Assembly (NCBI GenBank): GCA_964553795.1
Contig: CAZKMR010000006.1
Span: 1-64,000, forward strand
Source: JADLHS01 sp964553795
GTDB lineage: Bacteria > Verrucomicrobiota > Verrucomicrobiia > Limisphaerales > JADLHS01
Reading direction: 5' to 3'
Length of the DNA: 64,000 bases
Shown: in pieces, positions 31,584-41,444 of the stretch
Position numbering within the stretch: position 1 is the first letter of the stretch
How the letters are laid out: each line of letters begins with the position of its first letter
Program-made: the position numbers and the translations under genes
The notes under the pieces: generated by a model
Databases searched by the model: none
Told to the model about the DNA's origin: nothing
What the model saw: the letters and a program-made list of their open reading frames with translations, nothing else

Positions 31584-33370
31584 ACCCCGAAACCAGCCAG
31601 GTCAACCGGCGCATCCTGATCGTCGATGACAACGTTTCGATTCACGAGGATTTCCGGAAAATCTTCGCCGCATCGCCCGCGGCGGATGCCGCCATCGATG
31701 AGGTGGAAGCGGCCTTGTTTGGCACCGAGACACCGCCGACGCCGGCAGTAAATTTTCAGCTCGATTCCGCGTACCAGGGTCAAGAGGGACTGACGCGCGT
31801 GTTGGAAGCGCAGGCCGCCAATCAGCCCTATGCGGTGGCGTTTGTGGACGTGCGTATGCCGCCCGGGTGGGACGGCATCGAGACTATTTCCCGCTTGTGG
31901 GAAGTGGCGCCGGATTTGCAAGTCGTCATCTGCACCGCCTACTCGGATTATTCGTTGGATGAGATTGTTGCGAAGCTCGGTTCCGCCGACCGGCTGGTGA
32001 TTCTCAAGAAACCGTTCGACAACATCGAAGCGCTGCAACTCGCCCATGCGTTGACGGAGAAATGGCGCTTGTGGCGCGCGGCGCGAAATCGCGAGGAAGA
32101 CTTGGAACGGCGCGTGACTGCTCGCACGGCGGAACTGCGCGTGGCGAACGAACGCTTGCAGGCCGAAATGGCCGAGCGCACCCGGCTGGAAATGGCGTTC
32201 CGCCAGGCGCAGAAGATGGAAGCCATCGGCCAGCTTGCCGGCGGCATTGCGCATGATTTTAACAACATTCTGACCGTCATTCGCGGCTATCTCTGCCTGG
32301 TGCTGGGCGACGAACGGCTGGATGGCAAACTCAAGGAGCCGTTGCAGCAAGTGGACGCCGCCGCCCAGCGCGCCGCCGCATTGACGCGACAACTTTTGAC
32401 TTTCAGCCGGAAACAACTCGTGCAACGCGAGGCGCTGTTGCTCAACGAAGTCATCACCAACATTTCCAAAATGCTGCACCGCCTCCTCGGCGAAGACATC
32501 GCGTTGGAAATCGAACTGGCTGCTGATCTGCCCCGCGTGCATGCGGATCGCGCCATGATGGAACAGGTGCTTGTGAATCTGGCGGTGAACGCGCGCGACG
32601 CCATGTTGAGCGGCGGCCGGTTGTTGGTGGAAACCAGTTCGGAGGAAGTGTTCACCGCTGGGCCATCGGCTCATCCGGACGCTCGTCCGGGCAAATTCGT
32701 TTGCCTCACCGTCACCGACAGCGGCAGCGGCATCGATCCGGAGGTGCTCCCGCATCTCTTTGAACCCTTCTTCACCACCAAGGAAGTCGGCAAAGGCACG
32801 GGCCTGGGGCTGGCCACGGTTTATGGCATCATCAAACAGCACGAGGGTTGGATCGAGGTGACCAGTGCGCCGGGTCAGGGCGCGCGATTCAAAATCTTTC
32901 TGCCCGAACATCGACCGGCTGCGATCACCGCCGCAACCGATGCTTTGGCGACCCCGCGCCCGGCGGGGGGCACCGAAACCATTCTCCTTGTGGAGGACGA
33001 AGCGGCATTACGCGGCGTCGCGGCCAAGGTGTTGCGCAGTTACGGCTATCAGGTCATTACGGCGGGTTCCGGCGCGGACGCCCTGAAAGTTTGGCCGCAG
33101 CACGCGGACAAAGTTGACCTGCTGCTCACGGACATGGTGATGCCGGACGGCGTATCGGGGCGGGAACTGGCGCAGCGCCTGAAACTGGAGAAACCGGAAC
33201 TTAAAATCCTGTTCAGCACGGGATACAGCACGGAATTGGTGGGTCGGGACACGTTGCTTCAGGACGGCAAGAACTTTCTGCCGAAACCTTACAATCCGGA
33301 CAAACTCGCCCACACCGTGCGCAACTGCTTGAATGCAGCGGTCGGGGAACTGGCGCAGTGCGTCGGTTAA
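31580..33370 (+). CDS. receiver-histidine kinase-receiver hybrid
   Basis: The start is the ATG at 31580, overlapping the previous stop. The product has 596 residues. The N-terminal receiver has the same insert type as the gene at 21182 (ILIVDDNVSIHEDFRKIFAA, Asp near 92 in FVDVRMPPGWDG, KKPFDNIEAL). A coiled coil leads to the kinase core with His in LAGGIAHDFNNILTVIRGYL (near 221), LAVNARDAMLSGG, DSGSGIDPE and GTGLGLATVYGII. A second receiver (about 468-585) has LVEDEAALRG, the Asp in LLTDMVMPDGVSG and LPKPYNPDKL. It ends the TonB receptor-YfiR-kinase operon and is a likely phosphorelay hub receiving from the CHASE8 kinase. Confidence 0.92.
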   Translation: MNPETSQVNRRILIVDDNVSIHEDFRKIFAASPAADAAIDEVEAALFGTETPPTPAVNFQLDSAYQGQEGLTRVLEAQAANQPYAVAFVDVRMPPGWDGIETISRLWEVAPDLQVVICTAYSDYSLDEIVAKLGSADRLVILKKPFDNIEALQLAHALTEKWRLWRAARNREEDLERRVTARTAELRVANERLQAEMAERTRLEMAFRQAQKMEAIGQLAGGIAHDFNNILTVIRGYLCLVLGDERLDGKLKEPLQQVDAAAQRAAALTRQLLTFSRKQLVQREALLLNEVITNISKMLHRLLGEDIALEIELAADLPRVHADRAMMEQVLVNLAVNARDAMLSGGRLLVETSSEEVFTAGPSAHPDARPGKFVCLTVTDSGSGIDPEVLPHLFEPFFTTKEVGKGTGLGLATVYGIIKQHEGWIEVTSAPGQGARFKIFLPEHRPAAITAATDALATPRPAGGTETILLVEDEAALRGVAAKVLRSYGYQVITAGSGADALKVWPQHADKVDLLLTDMVMPDGVSGRELAQRLKLEKPELKILFSTGYSTELVGRDTLLQDGKNFLPKPYNPDKLAHTVRNCLNAAVGELAQCVG

Positions 33371-33633
33371 TTCCGGCTCGCAAGTGTTGCGGCGGGTTGG
33401 CCAATTCACGCCGAGCCTTATTCCTCAATGGCGCAACCCGATTGTCGATACAGGGATCGTGGTTGAGTTCTTCGCCGGGAGCACCGGGAGGTGAGGGTAT
33501 CCGCCGCTGCCAGCCTGTCTGAACATTGCATGGCGGCGGATCTCCCTCGGCTGAGATGCTCAATCTGGCGTGCTGCGCTGTGAGCAACCCTTCCTTGCGT
33601 CGCCTTCCAATCGCACGCTAAGGTTGGGATGCC

Positions 33634-36600
33634 ATGTCGCACGCTGATTTCGTCCATTTGCATCTGCACACCGAGTATTCGTTGCTCGATGGCGCGTGCC
33701 GGTTGGACAAACTCGTCGAGAAGGCGCGCGACCTGAAATTGCCCGCGCTCGCCATCACCGATCACGGGGCGATGCATGGGGTCGTGGATTTTTGGAAGGA
33801 AGCGCGCGAGAAAGGCATCAAGCCGATCGTCGGGTGCGAGGTTTACGTCGCGCCGGGGTCGCGATTGGAAAAGAAATCTTCCACTGGCGGCAAGGACGTT
33901 TACAACCATCTCGTCCTGCTGGCGAAGGACGAAGTTGGCTACAAGAATCTCGTTAAACTCACCACGTCCGCGCATCTGGAGGGCTATTACTACAAGCCGC
34001 GCATTGACAAAGAAATTCTCGCGCAATGCAAAGAGGGATTGATCGCGCTGTCCGGTTGTCTCGCCAGCGAGATTCCGCAGGCGATCATGAAGGACCAATT
34101 GGCGCAGGCGCGGGATGCGATGGATTGGTTCAAGCAAACGCTCGGGTCGGAGAATTTTTATCTCGAACTCCAGAATCACGGCATCGCCGAGCAGGCGAAA
34201 GTGAACAAGCATTTGATTCCGTGGGCGAAGGAATTCGGGCTGAAATGCGTCGCAACGAATGACGTTCACTACATTGAGAAAGGTCACTCGCACGCGCACG
34301 ATTGTCTGGTGTGCATCGGCACACAGGATTTGCTGAGCAATCCGAATCGCATGGGCGCGGGTTACGTGCCGGAACAGTTTTATCTGCGTAGCGCCGAGGA
34401 AATGAAGGCGCGCTTCGCGGAGATTCCCGAAGCCGTCACGAACACGCTGGAAGTCGCCGAGAAGTGCAATGTCGAATTCGATTTCAAGACGCTGCACTAT
34501 CCGGTGTTCGATCCGCCGGAGCATTTTACACGCGAAGGTTATTTGCGGCATCTGCTCGCGGAGGCATTGTTCCGCCGCTACACGATTCATGCGAAGGCGG
34601 AGGGGAAGGAATTCATTGTCGAAGGCATTGATGACCCGAAGCGTTTGCCGACGTTTGATCCCGCCAATCCCAATGAAGAGGCAGCGATTAAGACGGTCAT
34701 TGACCGGTTGCAACTCGAACTTGGCGTCATCGAGAAAACGGGTTTCATCAGCTACTTCCTGATCGTCGCGGATTTCGTGCAGCATGGTCGCAGCAAAGGC
34801 ATCGCGTGCGTGGCGCGTGGTAGCGCCGCCGGTTCGATTGTCACTTACCTGCTGGAAATCGCGAACGTTGACCCGATTCGTTACGGCCTGCTATTCGAGC
34901 GCTTCCTGAATCCCGAGCGCGTCAATCCTCCTGATATCGACATCGACTTCGCGGACGACCGACGCGCGGACGTCATTGAGTACGTGCGGCAAAAGTATGG
35001 TCGTGAGGCGGTGGCGCAGATCATCACGTTCGGTACGATGGGCGCGAAATCTGTCGTACGCGACGTGGGCCGCGTCATGGGCTTGAGTTATGGCGAATGC
35101 GATCGGCTCGCGAAGATGATTCCCGCTGAGTTAAAGATGACGCTCGAAAAAGCGCTCAAGCAATCGCCGGAACTCAAGGAAGCTTACGAGACGGAAGAAA
35201 CGACGCGCGAACTGATTGATACCGCATTCGTGCTCGAAGATTTGGCGCGCAACACCAGCGTTCACGCAGCGGGCGTGGTGATTGGGCCCGAGCCGTTGGT
35301 GAATTTGTTGCCGCTCAAGACCGACGAAGACGGCGCGCTCGTGACGCAGTATCCGATGAATCCCGTAGGCGAACTCGGCCTGCTGAAGATGGATTTTCTC
35401 GGACTGAAGACGCTTACGGTCATTCGCAACACTTGCGAAATGGTCAAGCGCACGAAGGGCGTGACGCTGGACATGGACCAGTTGCCGCTGGATGACAAGA
35501 AGACTTACGACCTGTTGAATCGCGCGGAAACGTTGGGCGTGTTCCAGTTGGAATCGGGTGGGATGCGCGATCTGTGCCGCAAGTTTCAGATTGCGAGCGT
35601 GGAACACATCACGGCGCTCGTGGCGTTGTATCGTCCCGGCCCGATGGACCTCATTCCCGACTTCATCAAACGCCGTCACGGCGAGCTCAAGGTCGAGTAT
35701 GAACATCCGTTGCTCGAGCCGATCGCGAAAGAAACTTACGGCATTCTGATCTATCAGGAACAGGTGATGCAGGCCGCGCAGTTTCTCGGCGGCTATACGC
35801 TGGGCGGCGCGGATTTGCTGCGGCGCGCGATGGGCAAGAAGAAGGTCGAGGAGATGCAGAAGCATCGCGACATCTTCGTGAAAGGTTGCGCGGAGAAGAA
35901 CAATATCCCCAAGGCCAAGGCGAATCAGATCTTCGATTTGCTCGAAAAGTTCGCCGGTTACGGTTTCAACAAGTCCCACGCCGCCGCGTATGCCGTCGTC
36001 GCATATCAGACCGCCTATCTGAAGGCGAATTATCCGGTCGAGTTCCTGTGCGCCATGATGACGAACGACATGAGCGACACCGCGAAACTCAGCGAATACA
36101 TCGCTGAAGCGCGNNNNNNNNNNNNNNNNNNNNNNNNNNNNNNNNNNNNNNNNNNNNNNNNNNNNNNNNNNNNNNNNNNNNNNNNNNNNNNNNNNNNNNN
36201 NNNNNNNNNNNNNTGACGAACGACATGAGCGACACCGCGAAACTCAGCGAATACATCGCTGAAGCGCGGGGCATGGGCATCGAAGTTCTCGCGCCGGACG
36301 TCAATGAAAGTCATGTCGCGTTCGCGCCGGCACGCGATGGAAAGGTGATTCGTTTCGGTCTCGCCGCGATTAAAGGCGTGGGTGAGGGCGCGGTTCAGGT
36401 CATGCTCAAGGCGCGCGATGAAGGTGGAAAATTTACTTCGCTGTCTGATTTGTGCGAACGCGTGGATGGTCGTTCGGTCACGCGCAAAACACTGGAAGCG
36501 CTGATCAAAACCGGGGCGTGCGATGGCTTCGGATTAAATCGCGCCACGATGTTTGCCCAAATCGAACGGACACTCGCCCGCGCCGCCAGCATCATCAGTG

Positions 36601-37403
36601 ATCGGCAGAAAGGGCAGAGTTCGTTGTTCGGCATGATGGAGGAAAAGGCGACAGAAGTAATGCCGGAGGCCATTGCGTCGCTGCCGGAATGGCCGCAGCA
36701 CGAGATGTTGGCCTATGAAAAGGAACTGCTCGGTTTCTACGTCACGGGCCATCCACTCACGCCGTATGCGCCGATTCTGGAGAAGTATTGTCTCGCGAAC
36801 ACGAGCCAGTTGATGGAGTTGCCGAATCGTTCGCTCACGCGCGTGGGCGGGTTGATTGCAGCGGCGCAACACGGCGTTTCCAAGAAGAGCGGCAAGCCGT
36901 ATTCGATGATCACGCTGGAAGATTTGCACGGTTCGGCGCAAGTGCTCGTGATGAACGAGAACTACGACAAGTTCCGGCAGTTGCTCGAATTGAACAAAGC
37001 CATCATGGTCATCGGCGAGGTGAACACCGGTGAAGATCGCCCGAAAATCTTCCCGCAGGAGATTTTTCCGCTCGATGACGCGCCGAAGAAATTTACCAAA
37101 CGCGTGACGTTCCATCTGCACACCGCGCATCTGAAACCGGAGAGCATGGACACGGTGCGCGACCTTGTCGCGGCGCATCCGGGACGTTGTGAATTGATGC
37201 TGTGCTTCCGTTATCCGACGGGGCAATACGTTTTCATTGCGCCAAACGAACGCTACACGGTAACGCCATCGCGCGAATTGCAGGCCGCTGTGGTCCAGAA
37301 CTTCGGGGATGATTCGTATCACGTGAAAGTGGATACGAGTCTGCCCGAGAAGCAGAATCGCTGGGGTCGCAAGAGTGGCAACAACGGGAACGGGGAGGAT
37401 TAG
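33634..37403 (+). CDS. dnaE: DNA polymerase III alpha subunit (interrupted by an assembly gap)
   Basis: The product is the replicative polymerase. It begins with the PHP domain (VHLHLHTEYSLLDGACRL, AITDHGAMHGVVDF), carries the catalytic Asp motif PDIDIDFADDRR near residue 435, GGYTLGGADLLRRAMGKKK, FAGYGFNKSHAAAYAVVAYQ, and a C-terminal OB fold (LTRVGGLIAAAQHGVSKKSG). The 100-N gap at 36114-36213 breaks the frame, but the 55 bp before it (36059-36113) are repeated exactly after it (36214-36268). Removing one copy plus the N run (155 nt) gives a continuous 1204-residue frame, normal for DnaE. The gene is therefore probably intact. It lacks close neighbours in an operon. Confidence 0.96.
36059..36268. 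other. scaffold gap with duplicated flanks (assembly artefact)
   Basis: Positions 36059-36113 and 36214-36268 are identical 55-bp sequences on either side of 100 N. Two contigs that overlap by 55 bp seem to have been joined with a default gap instead of merged. Confidence 0.92.
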
Positions 37404-37424
37404 CGTTTACACCCTGCTGCGACT

Positions 37425-37499
37425 GGTAGGGCGCGTCACTCCGTGCGCGCCGTTCTGTGTCAGCCATTCGACGGCGCGCACGGAGTGACGCGCCCTACC
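37425..37499. repeat. 29-bp-arm perfect palindromic repeat after dnaE
   Basis: Arms at 37425-37453 (starting GGTAGGGCGCGTCACTCCGT) and 37471-37499 (ending GAGTGACGCGCCCTACC) are exact inverted complements with a 17-nt loop. No T-run follows. The GGTAGGG/CCCTACC ends resemble those of the palindrome inside hemL (55902-55953), so it is taken as a REP/MITE-like dispersed element which may also end dnaE transcription. Confidence 0.75.
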
Positions 37500-37573
37500 G
37501 TAAGCGGTGATTTTGTTGGACGACAAAATTTGTTTTGAGTTCGCGGGTTTTCGCGGCTTTAGTAACTGCCATT

Positions 37574-38347
37574 ATGAAAAGATTACTGCTCGTTTTCACG
37601 GTTCTGGCGGGAATAAATCTTTCCCCCGCCGCTATCCAAACCAAAGTGGTGGAATACAAACAAGGCGACACCACGCTCGAAGGCGTTTTGATTTACGACG
37701 ACGCGGTGAAAACCAAACGCCCCGGCGTGCTCATCGTGCATCAATGGATGGGCATCACGGATTACGAGAAGAAACGCGCGGAAATGCTCGCGCAACTGGG
37801 TTACGTCGCATTCTGCGCCGACATCTACGGCAAGGGTGTGCGGCCCTCGACCGTTCCGGATGCCAGCGCGACTTCGGGGAAATTCAAAACCGACCGCAAA
37901 CTGCTGCGCGATCGCGTCAATGCCGGACTGGAGCAACTCAAGAAAAGCGAATTGGTGGACACCTCGAAAGTGGCTGCGATTGGATATTGTTTCGGCGGCA
38001 CCACGGTGATTGAACTTGCGCGCAGCGGCGCGGAACTGGGCGGTGTGGTGAGTTTTCATGGCGGGCTGGATTCGCCCAGTCCCGAGGACGGCAAGAACAT
38101 CAAATGCAAAGTCCTCGCACTGCACGGGGCGATTGATCCATTCGTGCCCGCGAAAGACCTCACCGCGTTTGAAGACGAAATGAAGAGCGCGAAGGTGGAT
38201 TGGCAACTGATTCAATACGGCGGCGCGGTGCATAGCTTCACGGATTGGAACGCCACCGGCGCATTGCAGGGCGCGCAATATAACGAACGCGCGGACAAAC
38301 GATCCTGGGAAGACATGAAACAATTCTTCGGCGAACTTTTCCGCTAA
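37574..38347 (+). CDS. exported dienelactone hydrolase-family protein
   Basis: The ATG at 37574 begins a signal peptide (MKRLLLVFTVLAGINLSPAA), while the 13 residues before it in frame look non-native. The product has 257 residues. It is an alpha/beta hydrolase of the DLH family: PGVLIVHQWMGITDYEKKRA, GYVAFCADIYGKGVRP, the nucleophile elbow GYCFGGTT with Cys in place of Ser as in true DLH enzymes, an Asp near ALHGAIDPFVPA and the final His in GAVHSFTDW. The catalytic triad Cys-Asp-His is complete. The natural substrate cannot be read; many exported homologues are of unknown use. It is followed by the PqiA-domain gene after 4 bp. Confidence 0.9.
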   Translation: MKRLLLVFTVLAGINLSPAAIQTKVVEYKQGDTTLEGVLIYDDAVKTKRPGVLIVHQWMGITDYEKKRAEMLAQLGYVAFCADIYGKGVRPSTVPDASATSGKFKTDRKLLRDRVNAGLEQLKKSELVDTSKVAAIGYCFGGTTVIELARSGAELGGVVSFHGGLDSPSPEDGKNIKCKVLALHGAIDPFVPAKDLTAFEDEMKSAKVDWQLIQYGGAVHSFTDWNATGALQGAQYNERADKRSWEDMKQFFGELFR

Positions 38348-38351
38348 CTGA

Positions 38352-38873
38352 ATGAACTCCGATTCCAGCCGGTCGCTCGGCGAAATTCATCAGGGCGAAC
38401 GCACGCCCATCGTGCTGATGCTGCTACTCGCGCTGGCGTTGTTTCTCGCCGGATTGTTTCGACCGTTCACGCAAGTCACCAAACTCTGGGTGTTTGCGGA
38501 TGACGTTTCGGTTTACACTGGCTTGATCACACTGTTCAACGAACGCGAACTGTTTCTCTTTGGCATCCTGCTGATTTTTACCGTGGTTTTCCCGTTCGTA
38601 AAAATCAGCGCGTTGTTGGCCTTGTGGCTCAAACCTGGATTGAAAATGCAACAAATGGCCAAGGTCTATGGATTCGTCGCCAACCTGAGCAAATGGTCCA
38701 TGCTTGATGTATTCGTGGTGGCCGTGTTGGTGGTGCTGATTCGCTCGGGCGGCCTGGCGGAAATCAAGGCGCAGGACGGACTGCTGTTGTTCTGCGCGTC
38801 GGTGGTGTTAACCCAAATTGCGTCCGAATGGACGGGACGAATTGCCCGCAAAACGTTTGCGGCGGCGGAATAA
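38352..38873 (+). CDS. PqiA-domain inner-membrane protein
   Basis: This 173-residue protein has four predicted membrane helices (about 20-38, 68-92, 113-133, 141-160). LFRPFTQVTKLWVFADDVSV, followed by LFNERELFLFGILLIFTVVF, FPFVKISALLALW and LSKWSMLDVFVVAVLVVLIR, are the marks of PqiA/YebS paraquat-inducible proteins. It contains one PqiA unit, where the E. coli protein has two. PqiA partners with MCE proteins (PqiB) in lipid transport, but no MCE gene is near. It is 4 bp downstream of the DLH gene and 5 bp upstream of rsmD, so the three are likely co-transcribed. Confidence 0.85.
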   Translation: MNSDSSRSLGEIHQGERTPIVLMLLLALALFLAGLFRPFTQVTKLWVFADDVSVYTGLITLFNERELFLFGILLIFTVVFPFVKISALLALWLKPGLKMQQMAKVYGFVANLSKWSMLDVFVVAVLVVLIRSGGLAEIKAQDGLLLFCASVVLTQIASEWTGRIARKTFAAAE

Positions 38874-38878
38874 ATATT

Positions 38879-39451
38879 ATGCGCATTACCGGCGGCCAGG
38901 CGGGCGGACGCATTTTGAAAGTGCCGAAAGGCATGGCGGTACGCCCGACGATTGATCGCGTCAAACAAGCGCTGTTCAATTCGCTCGGGGGTCGCGTGGT
39001 GGGAGCGCGCGTGCTGGAACTTTTTGCGGGCAGCGGAGCGTTGAGCCTGGAATCGCTCAGTCGCGGCGCCAAGCTCGCCGTGTGTGTGGAATTGTCCCCG
39101 CGCCATGCCGGGTTCATCAAAGAGAATTTTGTCGCCGCCGGATTGCCGACTGAGAATCTGGAGGTCCGCACTCAGGACGTTTTCGTCGCGTTGCCGCAAC
39201 TGGTCAGTGCGGGACAATCTTTTGATCTCATTCTCGCCGACCCGCCCTACGGTGAAAAGAATGTCGGGCGTCGTTCCGCGTCCTTTGCCCAGAAATTACT
39301 GGATGATCCTAATTTGCCCAAACTGCTCGCACCCGGCGGGCGCTTTGCGCTGGGACATGCCAAACGGGATGCGCTGGAAATTCCGGCGGTTTGGCGGGAA
39401 GTGAAACAACTCAAGCATGGCGACAGCGTAATGCGTTTCTTCGAAGTTTGA
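38879..39451 (+). CDS. rsmD: 16S rRNA (guanine966-N2)-methyltransferase
   Basis: The start is the ATG at 38879 (MRITGGQAGGRILKVPKGMA), which matches the family N-terminus; the upstream extension overlaps the PqiA gene. The product has 190 residues, the usual RsmD length. Motifs are RPTIDRVKQALFNSL, the SAM site VLELFAGSGALSLESLSRGA, and the catalytic DPPYGEKN near residue 121. It methylates G966 of 16S rRNA in the 30S subunit. coaD, a frequent neighbour, is not present. Confidence 0.95.
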   Translation: MRITGGQAGGRILKVPKGMAVRPTIDRVKQALFNSLGGRVVGARVLELFAGSGALSLESLSRGAKLAVCVELSPRHAGFIKENFVAAGLPTENLEVRTQDVFVALPQLVSAGQSFDLILADPPYGEKNVGRRSASFAQKLLDDPNLPKLLAPGGRFALGHAKRDALEIPAVWREVKQLKHGDSVMRFFEV

Positions 39452-39496
39452 CGGCGTGCCAACGCTTCGCGCCGTTCCGGCGCGCGGCGGGCGATT

Positions 39497-41212
39497 TCAG
39501 AATGCTTTGAATGCGGCCACGGCCCTTTCCAATTCCGATTTGCGATTGGCGGGCAACTGATCCAGCAATCCGAGTTCACCGTAGGTTCGCAACAGCGATT
39601 CCGCTTCCACGCCGGCGTAAGTGATGTTGGCATCCACGATCTTGCGGCCGAGAATTGCTTCCAGATCGGCTTGCGTGCGAACGGGCCGTTGCGCCGCGGT
39701 GGCTTTCGTGCCGTACTGATTCAGGTTCGAAGCGAAAATCCCCGCCGCACTCACCGGCAAAAAATCTTCATAGCGCAATCCTTCATAGTCCACGTAACCC
39801 AGGCGCGCCAACTCCATGATGTCCGTTGTGGTGAGGTTGCCCTTCGCAGCGATTCCTTTGGGCGTGGCGCTGTATCGCGCATAAACCAATCCTTGTTGCA
39901 ACAATTCGGGCAGCGTTTTGGGAAACGCCGCGAAGGGTTTCGCATACATTTTCTCGTAGGCGGAAAAGTCTTTCTTCGCGAGGCCGGGATGTTTCTCGCG
40001 CGCGGCATCGGCTTCCGCGAGGCAACGGTCGTAGAGTTCGCGACCTTTTGGAGTTGTGGCGTAGAACCGTTGTTCAATTTCGCCGAACCGCGCCGTATGA
40101 ACCGAATCCACAGTCGAGCCATCCGGGTTGTGAAACGTCACCGGTTCGGTCAGCGCCTTGTACGCATCCTGCCGCAACAAGACCGGCGTGTCCTCGGACG
40201 GACCTTCGGTCGAGTCCTTGAAGCCGGAATGCTTGAGTTTGGTCAAAGCCAAATCTTCCTGTTGCAACCGGCGGGTCAGCATTTGGACCGCGTCAGCGAC
40301 CGCGTTGGGAGCGACCGGGCCGGGCTTGTAACCATCCAGCTCGGCGCGGTTCACGTGTTTGAAATGCAAGCGCATCCAGTCGCGGTCGGCGCGCTTTACC
40401 AGTCGTTCCAACGCCGTGGTCGCACGATTGACGAAAAGAGTCGCATCCAGTTCGCCCAGGCAGAACTTCATCGCGCTCGTGTAGAGGTCCAGGCAGAACG
40501 TATTTGGCGTGAGATGATTCAGGTGATGCGATTCGAAGCACGCGATGTCCGCCGCAATCTTGAAGCCCGCCTCGCACAATTCCTGGTAGAGCGCATGGTC
40601 GCGCGCCTGCCCGGTCCACTTGAAGATGCGATTCACCCCCTCGGCGATGAGCGCGTTCGCATCGTTCCAGTCCAGGCCGTCTTGTCGTTCTTCTTTGTCG
40701 AGCAGTTGTTTGGCCCGGGCGGAAAAAACCTCCCGCGGCGCGAGCAAGCCTTCGATGCGCGCCTTGGTGGGCGCATCGAAATAATCCGTCAACAACAACG
40801 AGGTAAACACCCGGTGGTCGGGATTGATTCTGGACCGAAATGCCGTGGCGATGATCGGCTGGCTTTTCGCGCCGACGTTGGCCATGTCATAAAAATTATG
40901 AGGCGCCATGCCGAACGCCGCGAAGAATCGTCCGATGAACCGATACTCAGACGGTTTGCCGATGCGGATCGCGCCGTGGCGCTCGCCGCTGGTGCGGTCG
41001 AGCTGTTCATCCGAAAGTGAGAAGCCGACATGCAATTGAGCCAGCAGCGCGCCAACCGCTCTGTTGCACTCGCGATTGACGAGCAGGGATTTGTCGTAGA
41101 GCGGCACTTCCTGGCCGAACATCCGCGATAACTCGGCGAAGAGCCGGTTCTGCATCTGGCCTTTGTTCGCGAAACCAGTGCCTATGCTCTTCAGCGGTTC
41201 GATCGTTTGCAT
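39497..41212 (-). CDS. 2-oxoadipate dioxygenase/decarboxylase-like protein (DUF1338, HglS/YdcJ family)
   Basis: The ATG at 41212 (MQTIEPLKSIGTGF) is chosen over one 18 bp upstream. The product has about 571 residues. It carries the DUF1338/VOC-fold metal motifs: the His in INPDHRVFTSLLLTDYF, HHLNHLTPNTF and an acidic residue in FGEIEQRFYATTPKGRELYD. HglS is an Fe(II) enzyme that converts 2-oxoadipate to D-2-hydroxyglutarate in bacterial lysine breakdown. No other lysine-catabolism gene is adjacent, so the substrate here is unproven. The gene is long for the family (often about 460), with extra sequence in the middle and C-terminal parts. Confidence 0.78.
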   Translation of the reverse strand: MQTIEPLKSIGTGFANKGQMQNRLFAELSRMFGQEVPLYDKSLLVNRECNRAVGALLAQLHVGFSLSDEQLDRTSGERHGAIRIGKPSEYRFIGRFFAAFGMAPHNFYDMANVGAKSQPIIATAFRSRINPDHRVFTSLLLTDYFDAPTKARIEGLLAPREVFSARAKQLLDKEERQDGLDWNDANALIAEGVNRIFKWTGQARDHALYQELCEAGFKIAADIACFESHHLNHLTPNTFCLDLYTSAMKFCLGELDATLFVNRATTALERLVKRADRDWMRLHFKHVNRAELDGYKPGPVAPNAVADAVQMLTRRLQQEDLALTKLKHSGFKDSTEGPSEDTPVLLRQDAYKALTEPVTFHNPDGSTVDSVHTARFGEIEQRFYATTPKGRELYDRCLAEADAAREKHPGLAKKDFSAYEKMYAKPFAAFPKTLPELLQQGLVYARYSATPKGIAAKGNLTTTDIMELARLGYVDYEGLRYEDFLPVSAAGIFASNLNQYGTKATAAQRPVRTQADLEAILGRKIVDANITYAGVEAESLLRTYGELGLLDQLPANRKSELERAVAAFKAF

Positions 41213-41444
41213 GATCAGCCTTAAACTCAAGTTAGCGCCTCAGTCCACTTTGGAAACTGATTTTCGGACATGTTTGTGTAAGCCAACTTCCCGCCCATCT
41301 GCTAGGGTAGTGACCAGCTCCTCTTCATTTCTCGCTGACCTGATTGAGTAGATCAATGGTCCGGACCTGCGGGCGGCGAGTTCGTGGATACCCAGGCGCA
41401 ACTACGAATGAGTTCTGGAAGTCTGAACGTTGCGTCAGGAAAAG

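Noticed and set aside
30974..32911. Very long open frame (645 codons) on the minus strand, and a 532-codon one at 29964-31562
   Set aside because: Both lie opposite well-supported kinase genes and show no domains; long antisense frames are expected at this base composition.
37425..37499. Interpretation of the palindrome as a simple intrinsic terminator of dnaE
   Set aside because: The 29-bp perfect arms, the 17-nt loop, the lack of a T-run and ends shared with the hemL repeat favour a dispersed element.
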